Shown here one piece after another: positions 53,092-60,482 of a DNA stretch of 64,000 nucleotides. The notes under the pieces were generated by a model. The model searched no databases. It had not been told where the DNA came from and saw nothing but the letters and a program-made list of their open reading frames with translations. The DNA comes from JBQTIY01 sp052387675 (GTDB lineage: Bacteria; Planctomycetota; B15-G4): contig JBQTIY010000011.1 in assembly GCA_052387675.1 (NCBI GenBank), forward strand, positions 1 to 64,000. The letters are read 5' to 3'. Every line of letters starts with the position of its first letter. Positions within the stretch are counted from its first letter, which is position 1. The position numbers were made by a program, and so were the translations under genes.

Positions 53092-55263
53092 TCAGGCCCG
53101 GCGGTGATCGAGGTCGTCTGGCAGCGCCACCATGGCCCTGACCTCGACATCCTCGTAGGAGAGCCGGTGGTCGCTGCGAATGAAGATGCCCTTGCGTGCC
53201 TGCTGCTCCATCTCCAGCAGGGCCTTGCGCTGTTGGTTGAGGACAGCCTCAGCGACCTCCGGCCTCAGCACCACCACGAGCGCCGAGCCTGGCCGCGAGA
53301 GATTGTCGCGAATCTTGCGCACGACATTGAGGCAGCTCGTCTCATCCGAGGGGATGTAGCCGGTACCCGCGCAGTAGGGACAGCGCTGGTGCACGGTGCG
53401 CTTGAGACTCGGCCGCACGCGCTGGCGCGTGAGTTCGATGATTCCGAAAGGTGAGAAGCGCGCCACCTTGATGCGCGCCCGGTCGCGGCGCAGTGACTCC
53501 TTGAAGAGGTTCTCCAGCGCCTTGCGGTGCCGTTCGCTGCGCATGTCGATGAAGTCCACAACCACGACACCGCCCAGATCGCGCAGCCGAATCTGCCGGG
53601 CAATCTCGATGGCCGCTTCGCTGTTGACCGCGAAGGCCGTGTCTTCGATGCCGCTGCCGCCCTCGGCTTTGAAACGGCCGGAGTTCACGTCGATTGCAAC
53701 CAGCGCCTCCGTCTGCTCGATGATCAGCGAGCCGCCGGAACGCAACTCAATGCGATTCTCCAGCAAACGGGCAATCTCGTCTTCGACGTTGAAGAAGCTG
53801 AAGAGCGGCCGTTCGCCGTCATACAGGCGCACTTTCTCAGTGCAGGAAGGCAGGATCTCGGACATGAACTGCCTGGCCTTCTCCAGCGTGCCGCGATCAT
53901 CGACGACGACTTCGCCCTGGCCGTCGTACATGTCCCGCAGCGTACGGATGACGAGGTCATTCTCCTGGTAGAGCAGAACCGGAGCACTGTGCTCCTGGAT
54001 GCGCGTGCGCATCTGCTCCCACAGCCGCAGCAGATAGTCGAGGTCGCGCTGCAAGTCCTCGCGAGTCGCCCCAGTGCCCGCCGTCCGCACGATAAAGCCC
54101 AGGCCTTCCGGGACCTGCAGGATGCGCACGATGTCCTTGAGCCGCTCGCGCTCAGCGTTATCCAGAACCTTGCGCGACACGCCGCGCTTGTTGATCCCCG
54201 GCATGAGCACCACGAAGCGCCCGGGAATGGAAAGGTACGTGGTCAGCGTGGGGCCCTTGGTGCCGATGCCGTCCTTGATAACCTGCACGACAATCTCTTG
54301 CCCCTTTTGCAGGATGTCCTGAATCGGCGGCATCTCGCGCGGCTCGAGCCGCTCACGCGGCTTGCCGCCGCGGCGGCCACGGCGCCGGCCGCCCCGCCGC
54401 CGGTCGTCGTCACGCCGACCTCCGCGCGTCGAGCCATCACCGGCTTGTCCCGCGGGTGACTCGCCGCCCGCCGCTCCGTTCGGCTCGCTGGAGGCCCCGC
54501 CGGCTTGCTCATCGCCGTCGTCGGCTTCGTCCGGGCCCTCCGAGTCGTCAGGGTCGTCTAGACCGTCCTCATCCTGACCCTTGGCGAAGGCCAGGCTCTC
54601 TTCCTTCTTCGTGGCCACGAGGTCGCCCGTCTCCGCGTCGTCGGGCAGTTCCTCAAGTTCCTCGCTGCCCTCCTCGCCCGAGCCGGCATCCGGCGAATGC
54701 ACCAGCGCCTCAGCCGGAACGCCATAGCCCTCCGCCTCGGCGGTGAGTCCGTCTTCCTCGTCGAAGCCCTCGTCGTCCTCAGTTGGCTGAACGGAGTCGG
54801 CGGAGACACTCTCGTGCGCGGCGGCCGCGCCAAGGGGTTCAGCCTGGCCGGCGGCCTCCGGCTCTGCGCCGGAGCCGGCAGCGGCCGCCGCAGGCGTGCT
54901 GATGTCCACGACATCGTCATCGTGCGCGCTTTCACGCGCCGCCTGCACGGAGGCGAGCAGAGAACGAGCCTGGTCGCCGATCACGGCCGCCATGCAGAGG
55001 TCGGACACGTGCAGGAAGCCCTGGCGCGAATGCCCGAACTCAACGAAGGCCGCACCGATCGACTTCTCGATGTTGCTGATGCGCGCCTTGTAGATGTTGC
55101 CCAGCGTGCTGCCGAGCGACTCGCGCTCGATGTAGTACTCCTCGAGGCGTGCGCCCTCCAGGATCGCGATCCGACTCTCCGCGCTCTCGCGCGAATTGAT
55201 CAGCAGCTTGCGGCCAACGGCTCCGCCGGTACGACCTTGTCCACCTCTGCGTCGACGTCCCAT
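53092..55263 (-). CDS. rng: Ribonuclease E/G family endonuclease with acidic insert in the S1 domain
   Basis: A 723-aa protein. The N-terminal strand (KLLINSRESAESRIAILEG) and the first half of the S1 domain end near residue 92 (FLHVSDL). About 220 residues of Asp/Glu/Ala-rich sequence then a DR/RG-rich basic patch (277-306) follow, after which S1 resumes (IQDILQKGQEIVVQVIKDGIGTKGP, from about 314). The catalytic DNase-I-like part has Asp525 (AIDVNSG) and Asp570/Asp573 (VVVDFIDM). The Zn-link is CPYC (628-631). It should process 5'-monophosphorylated RNA and rRNA. The start ATG lies 64 bases inside the DUF2344 gene; no other start precedes the conserved core. Confidence 0.92.
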   Translation of the reverse strand: MGRRRRGGQGRTGGAVGRKLLINSRESAESRIAILEGARLEEYYIERESLGSTLGNIYKARISNIEKSIGAAFVEFGHSRQGFLHVSDLCMAAVIGDQARSLLASVQAARESAHDDDVVDISTPAAAAAGSGAEPEAAGQAEPLGAAAAHESVSADSVQPTEDDEGFDEEDGLTAEAEGYGVPAEALVHSPDAGSGEEGSEELEELPDDAETGDLVATKKEESLAFAKGQDEDGLDDPDDSEGPDEADDGDEQAGGASSEPNGAAGGESPAGQAGDGSTRGGRRDDDRRRGGRRRGRRGGKPRERLEPREMPPIQDILQKGQEIVVQVIKDGIGTKGPTLTTYLSIPGRFVVLMPGINKRGVSRKVLDNAERERLKDIVRILQVPEGLGFIVRTAGTGATREDLQRDLDYLLRLWEQMRTRIQEHSAPVLLYQENDLVIRTLRDMYDGQGEVVVDDRGTLEKARQFMSEILPSCTEKVRLYDGERPLFSFFNVEDEIARLLENRIELRSGGSLIIEQTEALVAIDVNSGRFKAEGGSGIEDTAFAVNSEAAIEIARQIRLRDLGGVVVVDFIDMRSERHRKALENLFKESLRRDRARIKVARFSPFGIIELTRQRVRPSLKRTVHQRCPYCAGTGYIPSDETSCLNVVRKIRDNLSRPGSALVVVLRPEVAEAVLNQQRKALLEMEQQARKGIFIRSDHRLSYEDVEVRAMVALPDDLDHRRA

Positions 55264-55916
55264 GTCGTGTCTCCTTCACGACGCGCCGCACCGCTGAGCT
55301 TCGTGCATGCCCCGAAGACCGGCTCCGGCGCCCCAGCGCGCTGTGCCAGAGCGCAGAGCGCCCGCAGCAGCGGTCCAGGACGGGGAGGTCGGCCGTTGGC
55401 AGCAACCAAATCCAGCAGCAAGACGCCATCCGCAGCGAAGCCCGCGGCGAGGTGAACTCGCACGTCGAGCATCGTGTCGGGTCGGCTGCCTGCCACGCTG
55501 TACGTGGTGCACTGAAGCAATTCGGTGAGCGCGTCAGTAGCGGACTTCCAATGGTCCAACACCTGCAGGCGGTAGCGCACCGGACCCTCGGCGGCGGAGA
55601 ACAAAGTCTTCCGCACGTCGATGAGTCGCACGCATTCCGGCAGGGCCGGGCTCAAGCGAGCCCGCACGTCGTCCACTGAGAGGTCCTCGTCAAGCGTCAG
55701 GTTGATCCACTCCCCCTCCGAGCCCACTCCTACAGGGAGTGCCTCCGAGAAGGACAACCGAAATCGCGGGTTGAATCCTTGGGTTCGCTGCACGGGCAGG
55801 CCGCTGCGGCGGAGCGAGCGCTCCACCAGTCGCGCGAGGTCCAGGTGCCCCAAAAAGCGAGCCTCACCATCCTTGGTGAGGCAAATCGCCAGGGGAAACC
55901 GCTGCACCTCGCTCAA
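55200..55916 (-). CDS. DUF2344 (TIGR03936) family protein
   Basis: About 238 aa. It matches the radical-SAM-linked DUF2344 family: RFLGHLDLARLVERSLRRSG, then GFNPRFRLSFSEALPVGVGSEGEW, the family's signature stretch. The function is unknown; it usually accompanies a B12-binding radical SAM gene (TIGR03960) and rng. Here the radical SAM gene is missing from the neighbourhood. TTG 55916 was chosen because it is just before the conserved strand and lies about 70 bases after a promoter-like pair. The frame stays open to 55988, where a leaderless TTG would be needed. It overlaps the RNase gene by 64 bases. Confidence 0.8.
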   Translation of the reverse strand: MSEVQRFPLAICLTKDGEARFLGHLDLARLVERSLRRSGLPVQRTQGFNPRFRLSFSEALPVGVGSEGEWINLTLDEDLSVDDVRARLSPALPECVRLIDVRKTLFSAAEGPVRYRLQVLDHWKSATDALTELLQCTTYSVAGSRPDTMLDVRVHLAAGFAADGVLLLDLVAANGRPPRPGPLLRALCALAQRAGAPEPVFGACTKLSGAARREGDTTWDVDAEVDKVVPAEPLAASC

Positions 55917-55995
55917 TGCTCGTCCCGTTCCGTGCCACGTGCGTGCCTGGGTGGGCGCCACCGCATGGTGGTGACCGTCCCGGGGCAACCTGAGG

Positions 55996-56025
55996 AGGAT
56001 AGCCGAGTGCCACCAGCGGGTACAA
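55996..56025 (-). promoter_or_regulatory. Putative promoter of the DUF2344-RNase E/G transcript
   Basis: On the minus strand TTGTAC (56025-56020), an 18-base spacer and TATCCT (56001-55996). It sits in the gap after the HPr stop, and its expected start site (near 55989) supports an internal start for the DUF2344 gene. Confidence 0.45.
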
Positions 56026-56038
56026 CGGCGCGCCGCCC

Positions 56039-56311
56039 CTATTCCTCGCCAAAGCCATCGCCGACGAGCTTGAGCAGGGCGCTCAGCAGCGCTTCTTCTT
56101 GTTCCCCGGTGGTCTCGATGACGAGTTCCGTGCCCGGTCCGGCAGCCAGGGTCATCATCGAGAAGATACTGGCGCCGTCTGCCACGGTGCCATCCGGGCC
56201 GCGCACGCTCGCGGAAGCCTTGAACGACGCCACGACTTGCACGAAGCGACTCACCGGGCGGGCATGCAGGCCCTGCTTGTTCTTGATGCGCACGACGGCC
56301 TGAGCGGTCAT
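56039..56311 (-). CDS. PTS phosphocarrier protein HPr
   Basis: A 90-aa cytosolic phosphocarrier. The active-site segment KQGLHARPV has His16, phosphorylated by Enzyme I. A regulatory-Ser-like segment, ASIFSMM (Ser48), aligns with the Ser46 site of HPr. The start was set at ATG 56311 (MTAQAVVRIKNKQG); an open extension upstream overlaps the EIIA gene. It lies 16 bases after ptsN. No Enzyme I, HPr kinase or sugar permease is nearby, so it most likely works in a regulatory phosphorelay with the EIIA-Ntr next to it. Confidence 0.93.
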   Translation of the reverse strand: MTAQAVVRIKNKQGLHARPVSRFVQVVASFKASASVRGPDGTVADGASIFSMMTLAAGPGTELVIETTGEQEEALLSALLKLVGDGFGEE

Positions 56312-56327
56312 GGCCTCGCTCAGACCC

Positions 56328-56792
56328 TCAACCAGCTCGTTCGAGCAGCACGTCAAGCATGGCTTCGGCCGTGCGGGCCTGCCGAATGAAGCTCACGAAA
56401 TCAGGGTCGCGCGCCACTTGCGAGATCCAGCGCAAGGCGGCGAGATGCTCGTCGACGCGCGACTCGGGTGAAACCAACATCACCAGCACGTGCACCGGTT
56501 CACCATCGATGGCACGGAAGTCGACGCCCGGACCGGAACGCGCGACGAGCGCGGCATGCTTGCGGAGGCCGGACAACTTGGCGTGCGGGATGGCGATGCC
56601 GCGGCCCAGGCCGGTGGAGCCGCGGCTCTCGCGCTCCTCCAAGGCCGTCAGCGCCTGCTGGCGCCGGCCCTTCGGCAGCACTCCGCCGTTGACGGCCGCC
56701 TCAACGAGTTCCGCCAGCACCTCCGGCTTGGCGCGCCCGGAGACCTCGGGGAGGATGGCTTCGAGCGAGAACAGTTCTGTGTAGGCACCCAT
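56328..56792 (-). CDS. ptsN: PTS EIIA-Ntr type regulatory protein
   Basis: A 154-aa protein of the fructose/nitrogen EIIA superfamily. GLGRGIAIPHAK (61-72) holds the phosphorylatable His70. The MLVSPE strand and LAALRWISQVARDPDFV helix follow the EIIA-Ntr pattern. In proteobacteria PtsN regulates K+ transport and nitrogen/carbon balance and sits beside rpoN and hpf. Here it is 3 bases after hpf and 16 before HPr, so the same association holds, with truA between hpf and rpoN. Confidence 0.92.
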   Translation of the reverse strand: MGAYTELFSLEAILPEVSGRAKPEVLAELVEAAVNGGVLPKGRRQQALTALEERESRGSTGLGRGIAIPHAKLSGLRKHAALVARSGPGVDFRAIDGEPVHVLVMLVSPESRVDEHLAALRWISQVARDPDFVSFIRQARTAEAMLDVLLERAG

Positions 56793-56795
56793 ACG

Positions 56796-57113
56796 TCATT
56801 CCCGCCGTGGCGATCGGCGGTGATCCTTGAGCCGCTCCTTGGCCTTGATGACCTGTCGCTCCAGCTTCTCGACGGCCCTGTCGATGGCAGCCTGCACTGT
56901 CGGCTCGGCGGCGTGCGAGGCGAAGCGCATGTTGTGTGAGGCCACGAGCACGATTTCAGCCGAGTGAGCGTCGTGCACCCGGTCGAGAATCACTTGGATG
57001 TGGTTGACGCCATCGAAGAAGCGGGCAACCTTTTCCGCCTTCGCGACAGCGTAGTCCTTGATCGAGGCCGGGTGCTGGGCGTGCCGGTCCGTGTAGTCGA
57101 TGCGCAGGCTCAT
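56796..57113 (-). CDS. hpf: Ribosome hibernation promoting factor, short form
   Basis: A 105-aa protein (MSLRIDYTDRHAQHPASIKDY...) with the HPF/YfiA beta-alpha-beta-beta-beta-alpha core and a basic C-terminal tail (KAKERLKDHRRSPRRE). It lacks the long-form C-terminal dimerisation domain, so it is of the gamma-proteobacterial short type. It binds the 30S decoding centre in stationary phase. The start at ATG 57113 was chosen by homology; the upstream open stretch overlaps truA. The next gene, ptsN, begins 3 bases later. Confidence 0.92.
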   Translation of the reverse strand: MSLRIDYTDRHAQHPASIKDYAVAKAEKVARFFDGVNHIQVILDRVHDAHSAEIVLVASHNMRFASHAAEPTVQAAIDRAVEKLERQVIKAKERLKDHRRSPRRE

Positions 57114-57141
57114 GTGTGCCCTGTTGCAGAGTGTGGCTCGC

Positions 57142-58020
57142 TCATCGCGTGCCGGGTCGTTCAGCATAGCAAGTGCCGCCGCTCGTCGCCGAGCCGTACC
57201 GCACCCGCCAGAGGAAGAGCGCGTGCGGAGGCAGCGACGGAGGCGCGCGGGAACGATCCGCAGCGGCCAGTAGCCGTGGCACGTCGCTGCAACGGCGACG
57301 GCCGGTCCCAATCTGGAGGAGCAGGCCAGCCAGCATGCGCACCATGCCGTAGAGGAAGCCATCCGCCGTCGCGAAGAGCCGCAGGCCGTGCGGAATGCGC
57401 AGCACTCGCAGCGCAGTCAGCGTGCGCTCGGTTCCTCGCTGCGGATCCATGCCGCCCCGGCTCAGCGCCGTGAAGTCATGCCGGCCGACCAACATCCGCG
57501 CCGCAGCTCGCATGGCCGAGAGGTCGAGTGCGGCCGGCGCGGCCATGAACGTAGCCCGGCGATGAGGCGGCAGACCCGCCATGAGTTCGCGCCGGGTCCG
57601 GGCGCCGGGCACAAGGTGCCATTGGTAGACATAGGTCTTGCCCAAGGCGTCGTAGCGGGCATGGAATTCTGGCTCCATGACGGACAGTTCTCGTGCGCGG
57701 ATGTCCGGAGGCAGGAGCGCGTTGAGGGCCGCGCAGAGCCGGGCGGGTGCTACGCCGGTGGGGTCATCGAAATGTGCCACTTGTCCCCAGGCATGCACGC
57801 CGGCGTCCGTCCGACCGGAGGCGAAGAGCCGCACTGGACCGCCGAGGATCCTGGCGAGCGCGCCTTCGATCTCGCCCTGAATCGTGCGCTGACCTGGTTG
57901 CGTCTGCCAGCCCGCATAGGCGCCGCCGTCATAGGCCAGCACGACCCGCCTGCGGGGCGAGGCCGGGCGCACCTCATCAAGGGCAAGGCCGCGCCGATCG
58001 TCCGCGACGCTCACGCGCAA
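57142..58020 (-). CDS. truA: tRNA pseudouridine38-40 synthase
   Basis: A 292-aa enzyme that makes pseudouridine at tRNA positions 38-40. VVLAYDGGAYAGWQTQPGQRTIQGE opens the fold and FASGRTDAGVHA holds catalytic Asp72. YVYQW and FLYGMVRMLAGLLL complete the family pattern. Start options are TTG 58020 and GTG 58014, both a few bases after the rpoN stop (58025). An Arg-rich C-terminal tail follows the fold. It is inserted between rpoN and hpf. Confidence 0.93.
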   Translation of the reverse strand: MRVSVADDRRGLALDEVRPASPRRRVVLAYDGGAYAGWQTQPGQRTIQGEIEGALARILGGPVRLFASGRTDAGVHAWGQVAHFDDPTGVAPARLCAALNALLPPDIRARELSVMEPEFHARYDALGKTYVYQWHLVPGARTRRELMAGLPPHRRATFMAAPAALDLSAMRAAARMLVGRHDFTALSRGGMDPQRGTERTLTALRVLRIPHGLRLFATADGFLYGMVRMLAGLLLQIGTGRRRCSDVPRLLAAADRSRAPPSLPPHALFLWRVRYGSATSGGTCYAERPGTR

Positions 58021-58024
58021 GGCC

Positions 58025-59491
58025 TCACTCGGGAGTGAAGACGCGTCGCGCGCGTGACGAGCCGATCTTGAGGGTCTTGCGGTACTTCGTCACGGTTCGC
58101 CGGGCGATTTCCAGGCCGTGCTGTTCCTTGAGGATCGACACGATGGCCTCGTCGGAGAGTGGCTCGCGCGCGTTCTCGCGGGCGATGAGTGCGCGCACAA
58201 GATCCTGTACGCCGGCGCGCGAGGCCACCTCCTCTGGGGGCAATGCGGCGCTCGACGTCGCCTTGCCGGCTGGGGACCGCTGCGCGCCGGGTTCCGAGTC
58301 GGCCCCACCGCCCGAATCCCGCGCCGGGACCTCCCCTGTGAAGAAGGCTTTCATGGCGATGATGCCGCGCGGTGTCTGAATGGACTTGCCCGAAATGGCC
58401 CGGCTCACCGTGGAGACATGCACGGCGAGCGCGTCGGCAACCTCCTGCATGCGCAGGGGCCGCAGGGCCGCGGGCCCATGCTCCAAATAGTCCGCCTGAC
58501 GGTTGACCAATTCGCTGGCCACCCGAAAGAGCGTGTTCTTGCGCTGCTCAATGGCGTCGATGAGGGACTTGGCTCCCTCAATCCGACCGCGCACATGCTT
58601 GCGCAGTTCTGGGTCGACGCGCCGGTCATTGACGAGTTGGCGGCTCAGCCGTGAGATGCGCAGATCAGGTACCCAGTCGTTCTCGATCGAGATCTCGTAG
58701 TCGTCGCCGACGCGCCGCACGACCACATCAGGGCGCACGACCGGCGCGGCCGCCCCGCCGAAGCGCCGGCCCGGAATCGGATCGAGATGGCTGATGCGTT
58801 CGATCGCGGCCAGGACGCGCTCCACGCCCGCCCCTGTCTCGCGGGCAATGCGCGGAATGCGGTTGTGCGCAATGTCGTCGAGATGCTGCACGACGAGCGA
58901 AACGGCCAGGTCGTAGTCGGGCTCGTCGGCCGGGAGCTGGAGCAGCAGGCATTCCGTCAGATCACGCGCTCCCACGCCGGTGGGCTCGAGGCGCTGGACC
59001 ACGTGCAGGCAGTGTTCGCGCTCGTCGGCCGTGGCGGGAGGCTGGCAGTCAACCTCCACCTCGTCGAGCGGCACACTGAGCCAGCCGCGATCGTTGAGTG
59101 ATTCCACCAACGCCTGAGCAATCTGACGCTCGCGCGGTGCCAGGTCGAAGAGCTCGAGCTGCCGGTTCAAATGGTCCTGCAGCGAGATCTCCGCCTTCGC
59201 CGTCGCCGTCATGACATCCATCGGCGAGGCCCGGTCGCTGCCCGAGGACGGCTCCCATTCGTCGTCCCGCTCCTCGGAGTAGTCCTCCTCCCCAGCGGCC
59301 TCGCCGGAGTCAGCGCTGCTGGCCTCGTCCCCGGGAGCCAGCTCGAGCGCATCATTCTCCTGCAACTCCTGCTCGATGAGCCGCACGAGATCCTGCGACT
59401 GAAGTTGCAGAACTTCGATGCGCTGCAGCATCTGCGGTGACAAGCGCAGCTGCAGATCCGTGCGCGCCTGCTGCTGGAGTCCCAGCCTCAT
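58025..59491 (-). CDS. rpoN: RNA polymerase sigma-54 factor
   Basis: A 488-aa protein. Region I is Gln/Leu-rich (LGLQQQARTDLQLRLSPQML), matching the activator-interacting region. An acidic linker (about 50-90, EEDYSEERDDEWE) follows, then the core-binding domain. The HTH is MQEVADALAVHVSTVSRAIS and the RpoN box ARRTVTKYRK (463-472) binds the -24 element. Region III also has an extra Pro/Ser-rich insert (about 395-425). It directs transcription with AAA+ activators from -24/-12 promoters. It overlaps recR by 4 bases and is followed by truA. Confidence 0.96.
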   Translation of the reverse strand: MRLGLQQQARTDLQLRLSPQMLQRIEVLQLQSQDLVRLIEQELQENDALELAPGDEASSADSGEAAGEEDYSEERDDEWEPSSGSDRASPMDVMTATAKAEISLQDHLNRQLELFDLAPRERQIAQALVESLNDRGWLSVPLDEVEVDCQPPATADEREHCLHVVQRLEPTGVGARDLTECLLLQLPADEPDYDLAVSLVVQHLDDIAHNRIPRIARETGAGVERVLAAIERISHLDPIPGRRFGGAAAPVVRPDVVVRRVGDDYEISIENDWVPDLRISRLSRQLVNDRRVDPELRKHVRGRIEGAKSLIDAIEQRKNTLFRVASELVNRQADYLEHGPAALRPLRMQEVADALAVHVSTVSRAISGKSIQTPRGIIAMKAFFTGEVPARDSGGGADSEPGAQRSPAGKATSSAALPPEEVASRAGVQDLVRALIARENAREPLSDEAIVSILKEQHGLEIARRTVTKYRKTLKIGSSRARRVFTPE

Positions 59492-60099
59492 TCCGCCTCC
59501 TCAAGCCGGGCGCGGCCGCGCAGGGCATCAGCCAGCATGGCCGCATTGCTGTACTCAATCGCGCTGCCCGAGGCGATACCGCGGGCGATACGCGAAACCT
59601 GCAGCCCGGTGCGTGGCAGCCGGCGCCGTAAGTGGAGTGCTGTGGCATCGCCTTCGTAGTCGGGATTCGTCGCGATGACAACCTCGTCCACGCCGCCGGC
59701 CGCGATGCGCGTCACGAGGGCCTCGATCGTCAGGTGTCCGGGCTCAATGCCTTCGAGCGGATTCACATGCCCGAGCAGGACGTGGTAGACGCCCTTCCAG
59801 CCAGCCTCCTCAAAGGCGGAGACGTCACGCGGCTGCTCGACCACCAGCAGCCGCCGCCGATCACGAGACTCGTCGGCACAGACCGGGCAAGGATCCGACT
59901 CGGCAATGGTGTTGCAGACCGAGCACGCCAGCACGCTGCCGCGCATGGCCACGATGGCCTCGGCCAGTTCGCGCGCCTCGGCTTCCGGGGCTCGCAGGAC
60001 ATGAAAGGCGTGCCGTTCGGCGGTGCGCGTGCCGACTCCTGGCAGAGTCTTGAAGGCCGCAACCAAGCGGGCGAGCGAAGGGGGCAGGGCCATTGTCAC
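59488..60099 (-). CDS. recR: Recombination mediator RecR
   Basis: A 203-aa protein of the RecFOR pathway that helps load RecA on gaps. An N-terminal HhH region (LPGVGTRTAERHAFHVL) is followed by a four-Cys zinc finger (CSVC...CPVC, 59-74) and a Toprim domain (LLVVEQPRDVSAFEEAGW, then ATNPDYEGDATALHL). The start is GTG 60099 with ATG 60093 two codons on. It precedes rpoN with an ATGA overlap and follows ybaB by 34 bases: the dnaX-ybaB-recR order of many bacteria. Confidence 0.95.
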   Translation of the reverse strand: MTMALPPSLARLVAAFKTLPGVGTRTAERHAFHVLRAPEAEARELAEAIVAMRGSVLACSVCNTIAESDPCPVCADESRDRRRLLVVEQPRDVSAFEEAGWKGVYHVLLGHVNPLEGIEPGHLTIEALVTRIAAGGVDEVVIATNPDYEGDATALHLRRRLPRTGLQVSRIARGIASGSAIEYSNAAMLADALRGRARLEEAE

Positions 60100-60133
60100 C
60101 TCAGTCTACCGAGCAGGCCCCGGCCGGCGACGT

Positions 60134-60439
60134 TCAGAACTCAGGAAGCTTGAGCCCCCCGGTGAGTTCCGCGCGCTGTTGTTCGCGGTAGCGGCGGGAC
60201 GACTCGGTGGCCTGACGAAGCGCGGCCATGAGGGTCTGCTCCACGAGCGCGACATCACCCTTGGCCAACAGCTCCTTGGCAAGCTTTAGCTCGGTGATGT
60301 CGCCCGCGCCATTGACCTTGACGCGCGCGGCGCCGCCGCCGGCTGAGCCCTCGGACTCGTGCTTGCGGAGGCGCTCTTCGAGTTCGGTGAGGCGACGCTC
60401 GAGATTCGTGGCCTGCTCCAGAAGATGGCGCATGTCCAT
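60134..60439 (-). CDS. YbaB/EbfC family nucleoid-associated protein
   Basis: A 101-aa DNA-binding protein that forms tweezer-like dimers. It shows an N-terminal coiled helix (MRHLLEQATNLERRLTELEERL), then the YbaB core with VKVNGAGDITELKL and the C-terminal helix ending GLKLPEF. The core matches the family's KVTxxGxGxxxxLxI pattern. The start ATG 60439 has GGAG 7 bases upstream; earlier in-frame codons are less supported. It is between dnaX and recR, as in most bacteria. Confidence 0.92.
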   Translation of the reverse strand: MDMRHLLEQATNLERRLTELEERLRKHESEGSAGGGAARVKVNGAGDITELKLAKELLAKGDVALVEQTLMAALRQATESSRRYREQQRAELTGGLKLPEF

Positions 60440-60482
60440 ATCTGCACTCCGGTGGGTGGATTTCATCGTCGCCGAGATCCCG

